DNA of 64,000 nt from Cryptomeria japonica (taxonomy: Eukaryota > Streptophyta > Pinopsida > Cupressales > Cupressaceae), in assembly GCF_030272615.1 (NCBI RefSeq), contig NC_081412.1:339440870-339504869 (forward strand). The letters run 5' to 3'. Each line of letters opens with the position of its first letter. The first letter of the stretch is position 1. The notes below the pieces were generated by a model. That model was not told the origin of the DNA and searched no databases. It saw nothing but the letters and a program-made list of their open reading frames with translations. Below are positions 22,509 to 34,109 of this stretch, piece by piece. Both the position numbers and the translations under genes were made by a program.

Positions 22509-25500
22509 TCAACCTTGTAACTGGGTGGTTACAATTTGAAAGAGATCCGCCAAAACCAAATTTATGCTTTCCATAAACTTCTTACTGTCTTTTATTGTTG
22601 CCTCTATTCTTTGAACTATATCGGTGAGTTGTTGCATATGCTCTGCCAGTGTTTTCTATCCTTGTACTAATGCCTCAGATATTTCCTTTCTCGGGGATGC
22701 TAGATAGTCCAGTCTTGGACTTAGTCTTAGTCTCAGATTCTTAGCCTTGTTTATTATTCTCTCCTTTTCTCTCTCTAGCTTCAGTAATTCTTCCTGAAAA
22801 CCTGTTATCTTTTGCTCAAAAACTGATAATGTATCAGGTGAATTAACAAAATTGTCAGCAAGTTTATTTATTTCTTCTTGTGCCTTGCTCATTTTCTTAT
22901 CTATGTCCACTGTCAAAAAGTTTGTCTTGCAAGTATCTTTGTACAGAGTTTTAAATTCCTTCAATATGTTTCAGAGTTCCAGTAGAAGTGTGTCAAATTC
23001 CCTAGTACACTTCTTTATTTGATCCTCAGGGAATTTTTGTTTTTCAATTTCCAATTTGTCTTTGAATGCCTGTTCTTTTATCTGCTCAACTGTCACTATG
23101 TTGTCAGTAATATACTTCGACAAAGTGTCAAGTTGACTCAAAGAATCCTTATTATCTATGTTGCATTTTGGAGCTATCATCCTCAAAATTGGGATTGTGT
23201 CATCTATAGCTTTATAAGCTTGTGAACTACAATCTGTTAATTTCTTCAAAGAATCTAAAAGAACTTCAGTTACATTGGTTGATTTGTAATCTGCTGAGGA
23301 TGAACCAACATTCTAAATTCCACCAGTGGAGGAAGTAACCATGCTTGTAGTAACCTCTAGTAGGTCAGTCTGTGTTTCCATTTCCTTAAGCAAGGGTTTT
23401 TGTTTCTCTCCTGTTGCCGGTGGCACTGTTTCCACATGAACCTGTTCCTATTCCGGAGCCTGTTGCTCTGCTTGTCTCTCTGTCTGTTGATCTGTTCCAG
23501 TCTCAGTTTGTTTCCCTGTGCTATCATCTTCAACTTTTCCTTCAGTGTTATCAATGTTGTCAGTTGTCGGTGGCTCACTAACCATGTCAGTCTTACCAGT
23601 TGTGTCTTTATCTACCACAATGTTGACCTTTTGAGTATCGACATCAACTGTGTATAGTATCTTTGAATTAGGATTAGTATCATTTTGTGATACATCCATA
23701 CTGTCATCTGTCGATTAGTCTTCTGTTGTTGTTACCGGTGTAGTAATCAGAGGCGGTGGGGATAAGTTATCTTTTATTTTGATACTAGGAGGTCCACCAA
23801 CCTTTCATTTACCCTTATCTTTGTCCTTTTGATAGACTTTGATAGGCTTGGGGTTCCTGTACTCTTCCTGCTTTTCCTTCTCCACAAGGAATATATCCCA
23901 TCCATTTTTTGTTTCTTCTATTACCTCTTTTACTCTTCCTACCATTAGTGCAATATGTCGGTGTGCAGTAGAGAATACTAACTGGTTGGCCTTTGCAATT
24001 AGACTATCTATTACTTTTGGAGAGTTGACTAGGTAGACAACAAGTAATTTTTTGATTTTGATTTTCTTGTCAAGTTCTACAACAGATTGTCTTCTTGCTT
24101 CTAGTCTCTTGAACAATTCATCTGATAGTTCATCTACAAATTCCATCAAAAACCTCTTATAGATATCCAGGTGTAAAATAACACTGTTTTCAACTTGCTT
24201 TTTCTCATCTGCTGATAGTGTATCATATAATTTTTCTATGTTCTTGAGTTTTCCTTCTTCTGTGATTTCATCCAATAGTCTGTCAATCAGAGAAATGTTC
24301 TGTTGAGTCCTTTTCTTCTTAGGTGTTAGCTTTTTCTTTGGGGTTGTCTTATTTACCGGAGATCTCACTGTCTATTGTTTTTGTCTAGTTCTTCTAGGCG
24401 AGGGTGTGGATACCGGTGAAGGTTGTCTTTTCCTTACAACTCTGTTGAATTCAACTGGCATGTCACTCTCTGAAGAAGTTGCTACCAGTGAAAGGTGAGT
24501 TTTTGGTTGTTGTGCCTGTAACTCATCTTCAATGATACCGGTTTGTTTCCGTACATCTTCTTTTATAGCCTTAGCCTGCCTTGAACCTCTCCTCACTATT
24601 GCTTCTACTTTCTTTACTCTCTTCTTAGATTGAATTTGGCTTCCAATGGTTTCAGCATTACCAAATATTTCTTCCTTAGGTTCATTTGGTGCTTCCAAGA
24701 GTGCTTTAGCATATGTTTCAATGATGTGGTCATCAGTCTCATAACCCATTTCAGTAACCCAAATTGTTCTTGGGATAACTGCTTCCATCCAGATCTCATC
24801 CTTTTTAATCACAAAACTTATATCATCTTTGTATTTGTTTACAATTTTTTGTGACAGTCTGACTCTTTTGTTCATTCTGGCCTTTAGTGCTTGAAAATAC
24901 TCATCAATATTCTTTTGTTTGCTTTCACCCATGTTGTTGAACAAGTCTGATAACTGTTTTCCTACCGGTATGTCAAATCCAAGGTTCTTGATACCTATAT
25001 CGGGCACCTGTTTGGTTATGTGTAGCATTAAGCATACAAGTAAGTTACCAAATCTAAATTTTCCTTTCTTATCCTTCTTGATCTTCCCTAAATTGTCAAT
25101 CAATTCATCCTTTAGCCATTCACATACATCAATTTTTACATTATCCTTCACCATATCATGTGCACTTTTTATGCATAAATTGGAAACTGAGTTAAGTCGG
25201 TTTGCATGAGTTGCTTTGTAGCCTAAAATCATGCTAACAAATCTCACATTTATGTCGGTCACATCATTAACCCTTATAGACCTTTTGTAGGATGTTGCAC
25301 CAGTTAGGCTTATTACCAGGTCATTTGAGACCTTCTTTGTCTTGTCTGGTCTGTTACCGGTGGAAGGTAACCCTATTACAGCTTTCACAACTTCCTTGGT
25401 AATTTTATGAATTGAATCTAGCCAAAAGAATTCTCCATGTACCCTGCTCAATACTATTCTTATTACTTCCTTGGGGAATTCTGGAATGTAGAGGATCTTA

Positions 25501-25814
25501 GTGAATCCTAGGGTTTCAACAATTTTGTGTTCAGGTTTTACATTTCCGGAGTCATCACAGATAACAGATTTGTACATGTTCTTGATTTCTTCATCTCCTA
25601 ATTCTTCTATATGGCAATGGATATAAATTCTAGGGTCTTCTGCAAAAACAACTCCTTTGGGAATTTGGGAAAAAGCACCTACATTGTCATCCTTTTTAGC
25701 TATCTCAGGAACTAACTGAAATACGGGAACTAACTAAAATACGGGCCTAGGGCGTTTGATTACCTTGACCACAGTAGGGTTTTCTATGAATTCAGGTACA
25801 GAAGAGGATGCCAT
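22509..25814 (-). pseudogene. Element A long ORF ('A2'), mobile-type domain plus coiled coil, function unknown
   Basis: The frame opens at ATG 25814 (MASSSVPEFIENPTVVK) and can be followed to TGA at 22509-22511, about 1100 codons, with eight in-frame stops (five TAG) but no frameshift. The best uninterrupted piece is 25577-24372 (401 codons). The N-terminal 300 residues look globular: FTKILYIPEFPKE, GEFFWLDSIHKIT, VIGLPSTGNRPD, FRFGNLLVCLMLHITKQ. They are followed by a nuclear-localisation-like basic stretch (KKKLTPKKKRTQQ), a Thr/Glu/Gln-rich acidic region (23700-23450) and a C-terminal helical, coiled-coil-like part (LEREKERIINKAKNL). The VIGLP…G phrase recalls FGIPDKG in Gypsy ORF3. No enzymatic motif of retroelements is present. 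I cannot name a family with confidence; the resemblance to plant transposon-protein domains is tentative. Confidence 0.7.
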
Positions 25815-26152
25815 GATTATAAATACCTTTTTCTGCCTTTGGAAGGATTGATTGCTGAAATGCTTTGCCTCTTTCCTCAAAATGCCTTAGCTCTGGAAAT
25901 TTCATGCTCTTCGCATGTTTGAATGCTCGGTGAAGTGAAATGGAGCCAAAAATATTAATTTATAATGTCAATCTGCCAACTACCACATTTAATGCTTGTC
26001 GGTTAAGTAATCACTTAACATAACTGTCGATATAGAAGTAATTTCAACTTCTTACCATCAACCGAGGGAATAATAACATATGTCTCATTGATTGCCAAAC
26101 CCTCAAAGAACTTTCAATTTGATGAAGAGACTTCTGTCGGTGGAGTGCTACT
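25815..26152. other. Spacer between the two ORFs of element A
   Basis: About 340 bases with no credible ORF. It includes the 5' leader of the long ORF and the tail of the gag-like frame. No splice or promoter signal can be assigned from the sequence. Confidence 0.5.
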
Positions 26153-27250
26153 CTATCCTGCCGGTGGAGTGTTGCTCGGTTCTACCGGTGGAGGAGTATT
26201 CCTATCCACATTCAGTTCTGATTTCCTGATCCATTGTTTTGAAAATTCCTTCTTAACTTCTTCAACTTTTTCTTTTCCTTTCAAACTAGGACCTTTGTTG
26301 TCTACCAATGAGGACTTGCTTCTACAAAATTTAGCAATAAGCCCAATTTTGTTACATGCATAACAAGTCACATTATGTTTCTGAATAGCCTTTCCATAAC
26401 CTATGTCGGTTTGTGTTTTGCATTGATTAGATAAGTGTCCAAATCTTCCACAAACATAACATCTCACATTCATTCTGCAATTTTCAGAGTTATGACCAAC
26501 TTTGTTGCATTTTGAACATTGACTAGTGGGTGCATTGGTATTCTGATAGTTTCTAGATCTACATTCATTTGCTCTATGACCATACTTATTATAGTTAAAG
26601 CATTTGCCATTGAGTTTATAAGCAATAGGTTGTCTTACCGGTTCGCTATGATCTTGTGTGTTTGCAGTACCTGAGCTTTCACCAACTTCAAAGCCAATTC
26701 TAGAAGTGTCACCTTTAGGTTTTTGATTCTTCAACAAGTTACCAAGTTCCTCTGAGCTTTTCTTGAATTTCTCTTTATGTTGATTTGCAGTATCTAGTTC
26801 TCTTTCTAAGACTTATTTTTTCCTCATCAGTTCATTTGAGTCATTCTGAGTGTGCATCAGATCTATCTTCAACAAATCATTTTCATAGCTAAGTTTTGTG
26901 TTCTCATTTGCAGCAACACTTAGTCTTCTAGTCAAATCTTCTTCATTCTTCTTTATATCTTCAATTTCTTTACAAAATCTCATAGTCATATCCTGCATCT
27001 CATTCTTTGTTGTCATGTTCTCTTGTTTTAGCTTGTTTATCATATCATTAAGAGTTTCTTTTTCTTCATTCTCATTTTGCATCTTTTCACAAAGTTATCT
27101 TCTCTTATTTCTTGAAATAGTAAGATTTTCTTGAAGTGCTTGAATAATATCTTGAGCAGCCTTTAGATCATCTTCAAGTTTGATATTTTTTAATTTTTCT
27201 GCATCATAGTCTGAGAGAGCTCCTTCAAGTTGCTTCATCAAGTTTTCCAT
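26153..27250 (-). pseudogene. Element A gag-like ORF ('A1'): coiled coil plus four zinc knuckles
   Basis: ATG at 27250 (MENLMKQLEGALSDYDAEK), about 366 codons to the stop at 26153-26155, one frame with two in-frame TAA codons (near 27084 and 26811). The first 150 residues are charged and helical, predicted coiled coil (LKQENMTTKNEMQDMTMRF). The C-terminal third has CFNYNKYGHRANEC, CSKCNKVGHNSENC, CYVCGRFGHLSNQC and CYACNKIGLIAKFC. The first three keep C-x2-C/C-x3-x-GH-x4-C spacing, apart from Tyr for the second Cys in knuckle one; the fourth has Leu where His is expected. A normal Copia capsid domain is not seen between coiled coil and knuckles. It probably packages element RNA. Confidence 0.75.
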
Positions 27251-27307
27251 CTCTACCGGTGTCAAGATCTTCCTCAAGCTATTAGGCTTCTGAAAATAGA
27301 GGACCAA

Positions 27308-27319
27308 GCTCTGATACCA
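27308..27319 (-). other. Primer-binding site of element A, initiator tRNA-Met
   Basis: Minus-strand TGGTATCAGAGC is a perfect match to the complement of the plant initiator tRNA-Met 3' end, two bases inside the 5' LTR. This primer is typical of Copia elements. Confidence 0.93.
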
Positions 27320-27321
27320 AT

Positions 27322-28124
27322 TGTTAGGATTCCCACAGATACTGAGAGGGGGGTGAATTAGTATCTAACCGGTTATAAGATTTTCTTAACTTAAAGCATG
27401 TAGAGCATATTAATACTGTGTACCGGTAAGTAGAAAGTAATGCAATAAACAGAGATAAAAACAACCACATGAAAAACACACCATAACACAAGGATTTAAT
27501 GAGGAAACCCGGTGTCAGAAAAACCTCAGTGGGATTTGTGACCCACAATATTCACTTACTGGCCAATAAGAGAATATTACTGCTACAAGAGGGGCCTGCA
27601 CATGAAGGAAGGCCAACTGCCTAGAGCTCACTGCTCAAATACAAAATGGGAAATCTCACTGACTTACAAAATGGATTATATAAATCCAGTGTCTTGTAGT
27701 GCTTTAAAGTAGAATCTATAATGCCAGATCCAGTACCAGTTTTCGCTCTGCTTCTTACATAAACCCTTAACCTATAATTCGCATAATAGGTCTGCCTTAT
27801 TTTGCCTAATCACATTCCTCTTACTTCATTACAAATGTTCTACAATGATCTCTCTTATATAACAGTCATTTTACAACTTCCCAAGTTGGCTTACAATGAT
27901 TTTACAAATAATAAACAAAATATATTACAACAAAAATCCTGTCGGCCTTTGTGCCGGTATGCTTCCTTTCACTGCCGATGTCGGTGATCTGAGTGCCGGT
28001 GTAGAGTCTGATCTTGCTAGTGTCGGTGGAATGTCTTGCTGGTGTCATAGGATTGTAAGGTTGCCATCAATGACAAAACCTTCAATCACCTACAATGTCT
28101 CATTGGAGTGTGCATATGCCAACA
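27322..28124 (-). repeat. 5' LTR of element A (right copy)
   Basis: 803 bp, keeping the canonical termini (plus strand TGTTAGGATTC … ATGCCAACA). It is followed by GCTTC (28125-28129), the second copy of the target duplication, and then satellite m8 sequence. Confidence 0.96.
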
Positions 28125-30990
28125 GCTTCTAGCACGGGAATCGAGACTTGCATCTTGAAACCTTGTTGTGCCTCCAAACATTGATTTTGATGTTCCAAAA
28201 TCAAGGCTTTCAAGGCACAAGCTCCGAAATGAGGTTCTAAGAGCACGATATACATCAAAATTGTGTTTTGACGCTATCGACTCTAGAATCGAGAATTGTG
28301 TCTTGAAACCTTGTTGTCCCTCCAAACACTATTTTTTATGCTCAAAAAATGAGGCTTTTGAGACACAACCTCCGAAATGAGTTTCTAAGAACAACATGTT
28401 TATCAAAATCATGTTTTGACACTATAGGCTTGAGAATCGAGACTTATGTCTTGAAACCTTGTTGTGCCTTTAAACATTGATTTTGATGTTTAGAAACTGG
28501 AGCTTTTGAGCCACGCGCTCCAAAATGAAGTTCTAAGAGCACGATGTGCATCAAAATCACGTTTTGACACTACATTTTCCTAAATAGGTACTTGCATCTT
28601 GAAAGCTTTTTGTGCCTCCAAACACCAATTTCGATGCTTCAAAACCAAAGATTTTGAGGCATAAGCTCCAAAACAAGGTTCTACCTTGATTTTGATGCTC
28701 CAAAACTGGGGCTTTTGAGGCACAATTTCTAAAACAAGGTTCTAAGAGCACAATGTGCATCGAAATTGAATTTTGATGATACTGGCTCTAGAATCGGGGC
28801 TTGCATCTTGAAACCTTGTTGTGCCTCAAAACACTGATTTTGATGCTTTGAAACCGAGGGTTGCAAGGCATAAGCTTCAAAATGAGGTTCTAAGAGCACG
28901 ATGTGAACCAAAATCAAATTTTGACGCTATTGACTCTAGAATCGGGACTTGCATCTTGAAACATTATTGTGCCTCCAAACATTGATTTTGATGCTCCAAA
29001 ACTGGGTCTTTTGAGGCACAAGCTCCAAAATGAACTTCTAAAAGAATGATGTGCGTCAAAATCGAATTTCAACACTACATGCTCAAGAATAGGGACTTGC
29101 TTCTTGAAACCTTGTTGTGCCTCCAAACACTGATTTTGATGTTTCAAAATCAAGGCTTTCGAGGCACAAGCTCTGCAAATGAGGTTCTAAGAGCACGATG
29201 TGCATCAAAATCATTTTTTGACAGTACCATCTCCGAAATCGTGATTTCCATCTTGCAACCTTGCACCTCCAAACACCAATTTTGATGCACCAAAAATGAG
29301 GCTTTCGAGGCACAAGCTCCTAAACAAGGTTCTAAGAGCACAATGTGCTTCAAAATCACATTTTGACACTATCGGCTCTAGAATCAGGACTTGCATCTTG
29401 AAACCTTGTTGTGCCTCCAAACACCAATTTTGATGCTCTAAAATTGGGGCTTTTGAGGTGTAAGCTCCGAAACAAGGTTCTAAGAGAACGATGTGCATCA
29501 AAATTGAATTTTGATGCTACCAGCACGGGAATCGGGACTTGCATCTTGAAACCTTGTTGTGCCTCCAAACATTGATTTTGATGTCCCCAAATCAGGGCTT
29601 TCAAGGCACAAGCTCCGAAATGAGGTTCTAAGAGCATAATGTACATAAAATTACATTTTGACGCTACCGACTCTGGAATCGGAAATTGTGTCTTGAAAAC
29701 GTGTGCCTCCAAACACTAATTTTTATGCTCCAAAAATGAGGCTTTTGAGGCACAACCTCCGAAATAAGGTTCTAAGAACACCATGTTTATCAAAATCGTG
29801 TTTTGACGCTATAGGCTTGAGAATCAGGACCTTGAAATCTTGTTGTGCCTCCAAACATTTATTTTGATGCTCCAAAACTGGGTTTTTTGAGGCACAAGCT
29901 CCGAAATGAGCTTCTAAGAGAATGATGTGCGATGTGCGTCAAAATCAAATTTTGATGCTATAGGCTCCGGAATAGGGACTTGATTCTTGAAACCTTGTTG
30001 TGCCTCCAAACACTAATTTTGATGTTTCAAAATCGGGGCTTTCGAGGCACAAGCTCCGCAAACAAGGTTCTAAGAGCACGATGTGCGTCAAAATCACATT
30101 TTCACACTACCAACTCCAAAATCGTGACTTCCGTCTTGCAACCTTACGCCTCCAAACACAAATTTTGATGCTCCAAAACTGGGGCTTTCGAGGCACAATC
30201 TCCTAAACAAGGTTCTAAGAGCACAATATGCTTCAAAATCACATTTTGACACTACCGGCTCTGGAATCGGGACTTGCGTCTTGAAACCTTGTTGTGCCTC
30301 CAAACACTAATTTTGATGCTCTGAAACCAAGGCTTTTGAGGTGCAAGTTCCGAAACAAGGTCCTAAGAGAACAGTGTGCATCAAAATTGAATTTTGATGC
30401 TACCAACACCGGAATTGCGACTTGCATCTTGAAACCTTGTTGTGCTTCCAAACATTTATTTTGATGTTCTAAAATTAGGGCTTTCAAGGCACAAGCTCCG
30501 AAATGAGTTTCTAAGAGCACGATGTACATCAAAATTGCGTTTTGACTCTACCGACTCTGAAATCGGGAATTGTGTCTTGAAACCTTGTTGTGCCTCCAAA
30601 CACTAATTTTTATGCTCCAAAAATGAGGCTTTTGAGGCACAACCTCCGAAATGAGGTTCTAAGAACACCATGTTTATCAAAATCATGTTTTGACGCTATC
30701 GGCTTGAGAATCAGGACTTGTATCTTGAAACCTTATTGTGCCTTTAAACATTGATTTTGATGTTTTGAAAATGGAGCTTTCGAGCCACACGCTCCGAAAT
30801 GAGGTTCTAAGAGAATGATGTGCATCAAAATCACGTTTTGACACTACAGGTTCCAAAATAGGATCTTGCATCTTGAAAGCTTGTTGTGCCTCCAAACACC
30901 AATTTTGATGCTTCAAAACTGAATATTTGGAGGCATAAGCTCCAAAACAAGGTTCTACCTCGGTTTTGATGCTCCAAAACTGGGGATTTT
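28125..30990. repeat. Satellite array, block 3
   Basis: It resumes in m8 after element A and ends inside m3, where Copia B inserted. At about 29830 m1 is joined directly to m5, losing m2, m3 and m4 (about 500 bp). At 29927-29940 a GATGTGC microduplication is present. m1 starts lie near 28325, 29710 and 30600. Confidence 0.96.
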
Positions 30991-32454
30991 TGATGAATAA
31001 TGATGAACAATAGTTATCCAATCGGTACTGAGAGGGGGGGTGAATCAGTATAGACAAAAACTTTCTCCACTACTCAAACAGTAGAGACTGCACTAATCGG
31101 TAAACAACATTACCGATCTAAGTCAGGGCATTATCGGTAAAACATAGTGAGACTATGAAAAACACAAACCAGTAACACGTAGATCAATTCAAGACCTAAT
31201 ACCTTATCACAACATCACCCAAATGCTTAAGCAAGTAATACATTATAAATACTTATGACCATTGAATCAACTTGCATTACCACTTAACATAAAACACTCA
31301 ACCATCACATGAAAATCATCACACATGACACACTGATTTTTCACGTGGAAACCCAACTAGGAAAAACCACAATGGGGAAGAATACCCACAAGCTATTCTT
31401 TGAACTCTTCTGAAGTCCGCTCTTTTAGGAGCCTAGTCCGGTTAAAGACTTTACAATAGGTTTTGCTAGGAACCGATCCTGCTAGGGATCACCCGGTTAA
31501 GGGACGGCTAAATACCCGGTTAAAGGTTACCTTGCAAGAGGATTTGAAGAACTCATTGAATTGAGTCACCCTGTTAAAGGATTTACACAAAATCTTGTTA
31601 AAGCTACCTGGTTAAGGGATTTTTCCAACTGCTGAAATGGTTAGAAATGAATAGGTAATACACTGATCTGATAACAACACACAATGCCAAGGCAGATCCT
31701 CTTTAGCTCCTTGCTTCTGCAATCACACTCTGCAGGTATCAACACACTTCTCCGATCTGGCAAGAATCAAGTATCTCTTCACTTGGATACACACATAGCA
31801 TTTGCCAACAACTTCAAAATGAAAAACATCATTGACCTTATAGGAAACAGATAGGTCAGTAGCATAAACCCTAAACCCTAAACATTTAGGTTTTAACAAT
31901 TCAGTCGGTTCAATCCTACCCGTTAATCATACAACATTGAATACAACAGTCTTGAACATATCTCAAGATGTTCTCCAATGTTCATTCTTTTCCGCTTCAG
32001 GAAGTTGATAACCCATCACGCGCTCTCCACCGTTTACAGAGAGTTCGCACATTCCCGAGGTAGATAGGATCAATCTCCATGCAAGATCCTCAAGGAAATC
32101 CTTCACACACACAAGGTTGACATGGCAACACAATCTGATCTACATTGCAATGCTCACTTCATCACAAGATATCATTGGTTGAATCACGCAAGCTTGGAAT
32201 GCATCAACCGGAAACCCTGAAGCTGAAACTACCAACTGTTAGTCATGCCAAATGAAACCTTGATACAAAATTTGCATATACCGGTTCTCATTCCAACATG
32301 CCGCTTCACTTTTTCACATATACCGGTTCACAACATCATATCGGTTCACTTGCCAATTTGCTTATATCAATATATCGGTTCATACTTCAGCATATTGACA
32401 TCAATGACAACATACAATATCATCATCTCATCAAGCTCTGCACATATGCCAACA
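30991..32454 (-). repeat. 3' LTR of Copia B (left copy)
   Basis: 1464 bp, plus strand TGATGAATAATG … CATATGCCAACA. It contains a run of related phrases CCGGTTAAAGG/CCGGTTAAGGG between about 31435 and 31620 and a telomere-like AACCCTAAACCCTAAAC at about 31868. It is about 50 bp longer than the right copy, mainly through extra ACCGGTTC-type sequence near 32330-32385. Confidence 0.94.
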
Positions 32455-32468
32455 ATCTCCCTCTTTGG
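32455..32468 (-). other. Polypurine tract of Copia B
   Basis: Minus-strand CCAAAGAGGGAGAT directly precedes the 3' LTR, one base different from element A. The rest of the 3' untranslated region to 32735 holds short direct repeats of CTTCACATCTTCTCC type and no gene. Confidence 0.85.
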
Positions 32469-32735
32469 CATTGATGGTAATATACAAAGATATCTCTCTA
32501 CTTCACATATTCTCTCCAATACTGCAAATATCTTCTCCACTTCACATCTTCTCCCCAATACTGCAGATATCTTCTACGCTTCATATCTTCTCCCCCTTTG
32601 ACAACAATGCCAAAGTGAAGGCACAAATAGCTATGTTCCACTATGTTGCTCCCCCTAAGGAGTAGCATCCTTCAACACACCAATCTAGAAAAATATTTAT
32701 CAATGCAATACCTAACTGATGTGGAGTACACACCT

Positions 32736-34109
32736 TTAGTTCACCTCTTGAAGGGGCAGCACCCCTAATTCACCTCTTAAATAGGTAAATGTAGCCTTCG
32801 GTAGAGGCTTGGTGAATATGTCTGCTAACTGCTCCTTACTGGAAACATGTTCCAATACAACCTCTTTGTTCTGAACCTTCTCCCTCAAGAAATGATACTT
32901 GAGCTCTAAGTGCTTGGTTCTAGCATGCAAAACCGGATTCTTGGAAATATTGATTTCACTTGTGTTGTCACAGAATATACTCACTGGTTCAGATAGAGGA
33001 ACTTTGAAGACACTTAATACATGCTTCATCCAAATTATCCGGGTGCAGTTCATAAATGCTACAACATATTCTGCTTCTGTTGTAGACTGAGAGATACAAC
33101 TTTGCTTCTTACTCATCCATGAGACTAGTCTACCACCAAGAAAGAATGCACCACTGGTTGTGCTCTTCGGGTCATCCACATTACCAACCCAATCAGCATC
33201 TGTAAACACTCTGAGGTTGAAATCATTACTGTATGGATACCACAATCCATAGTCAATAGTTCCCTTTAGATATCTAAGAATCTGCTTGACTGCTACCAAG
33301 TGGGATTCTCTTGGACTTTTCTGGAACCGTGCAATGTCTTGTCTGCTATGTACTACATAGTGCAACTTACCAATCATTGATCGGTAATATTTCTCATTCA
33401 CCAGTGCTGAGTCATCTTGTTTTGACAATTTACAACCGATCACCATCGGTGTACCAACCGGTTTGCTGTCTTCCATGCCAAAGGTCTTCAACACCTCTTT
33501 AACATACTTGGACTGAGTGATAAAGATACCATCTTTCATTTGTTGAATCTGTAGTCCAATGAAGAACTTAATCTCCCCTATAAGTAACATCTCAAATTTC
33601 TTCTTCATCTCATCTGCAAAATCATGACTCATCTTGTCATCTCCTCCAAAAATTATGTCATCAACAAATACTTCACAGATCATAATTTGATCTCCTTCTG
33701 ACTTCAAATAGATATTGATATCTTCACTTGTTCTTTCAAATCCAATCTTCACAAGATGGGAGTGTAAGCGTTCATACCATGCTCTAGGTGCCTGCTTCAA
33801 TCCATACAAGGCTTTATGTAGCCTGCACACTATGTCACTATCTTCTGATAGGGCAAATCCATCTGGTTGCTCTATATACACCTCCTCTTCAAGTATTCCA
33901 TTCAAGAATACAGATTTTACATCCATTTGATATACTTTGAAGCCCTTGAAGGTTGCATATGCAAGAAGCATACGAACTCCTTCCAATCTAGCTACTAGAG
34001 CAAAGGTTTCTCCATAGTCTTCTCCTTCTTCTTGAGCATATCCCTTACACAACAATCTGGCTTTGTTCCTTACCACTGTGTCATATTCATTCAGCTTATT
34101 TCCAAAAAC
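32736..34109 (-). pseudogene. Copia B reverse transcriptase and RNase H
   Basis: Minus-strand frame, 446 codons open from 34076 to 32736. Reverse transcriptase motifs: [16 protein letters not shown] at the start, [27 protein letters not shown], and the catalytic box [11 protein letters not shown] (about 33640-33670). RNase H motifs: [16 protein letters not shown] and FCDNTS, giving the D-E-D series, and the C-terminal [13 protein letters not shown] typical of Copia. A TGA at 34077-34079, in a position where Copia elements have Trp (GTKWVF-like), separates this piece from the upstream part of the same frame. Known family: plant Copia pol, Tork/SIRE-like by general look, lineage not resolved here. 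Confidence 0.95.

Larger units (their letters stand above)
21510..28124 (-). mobile_element. Non-autonomous Copia-like LTR retrotransposon 'A', no pol
   Basis: A 6.6-kb element on the minus strand with two 803-bp LTRs, a 5-bp target duplication GCTTC (21505-21509 and 28125-28129), an initiator tRNA-Met primer site next to the right-hand (5') LTR and a polypurine tract next to the left-hand (3') LTR. Inside are a gag-like ORF with four zinc knuckles and a second, about 1100-codon ORF. No protease, integrase, reverse transcriptase or RNase H motif is found in any frame. Its termini (…ATATGCCAACA), its polypurine tract and a GAGAGGGGGGTGAATCAGTA-like phrase near the other end match Copia element B, so B-like enzymes probably mobilised it. 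The LTRs differ at about 44 of 803 positions by eye. Confidence 0.92.

Noticed and set aside
31860-31890. AAACCCT repeats as telomere remnant
   Set aside because: About 2.5 units, present at the same place in both LTRs of Copia B, so part of the LTR.
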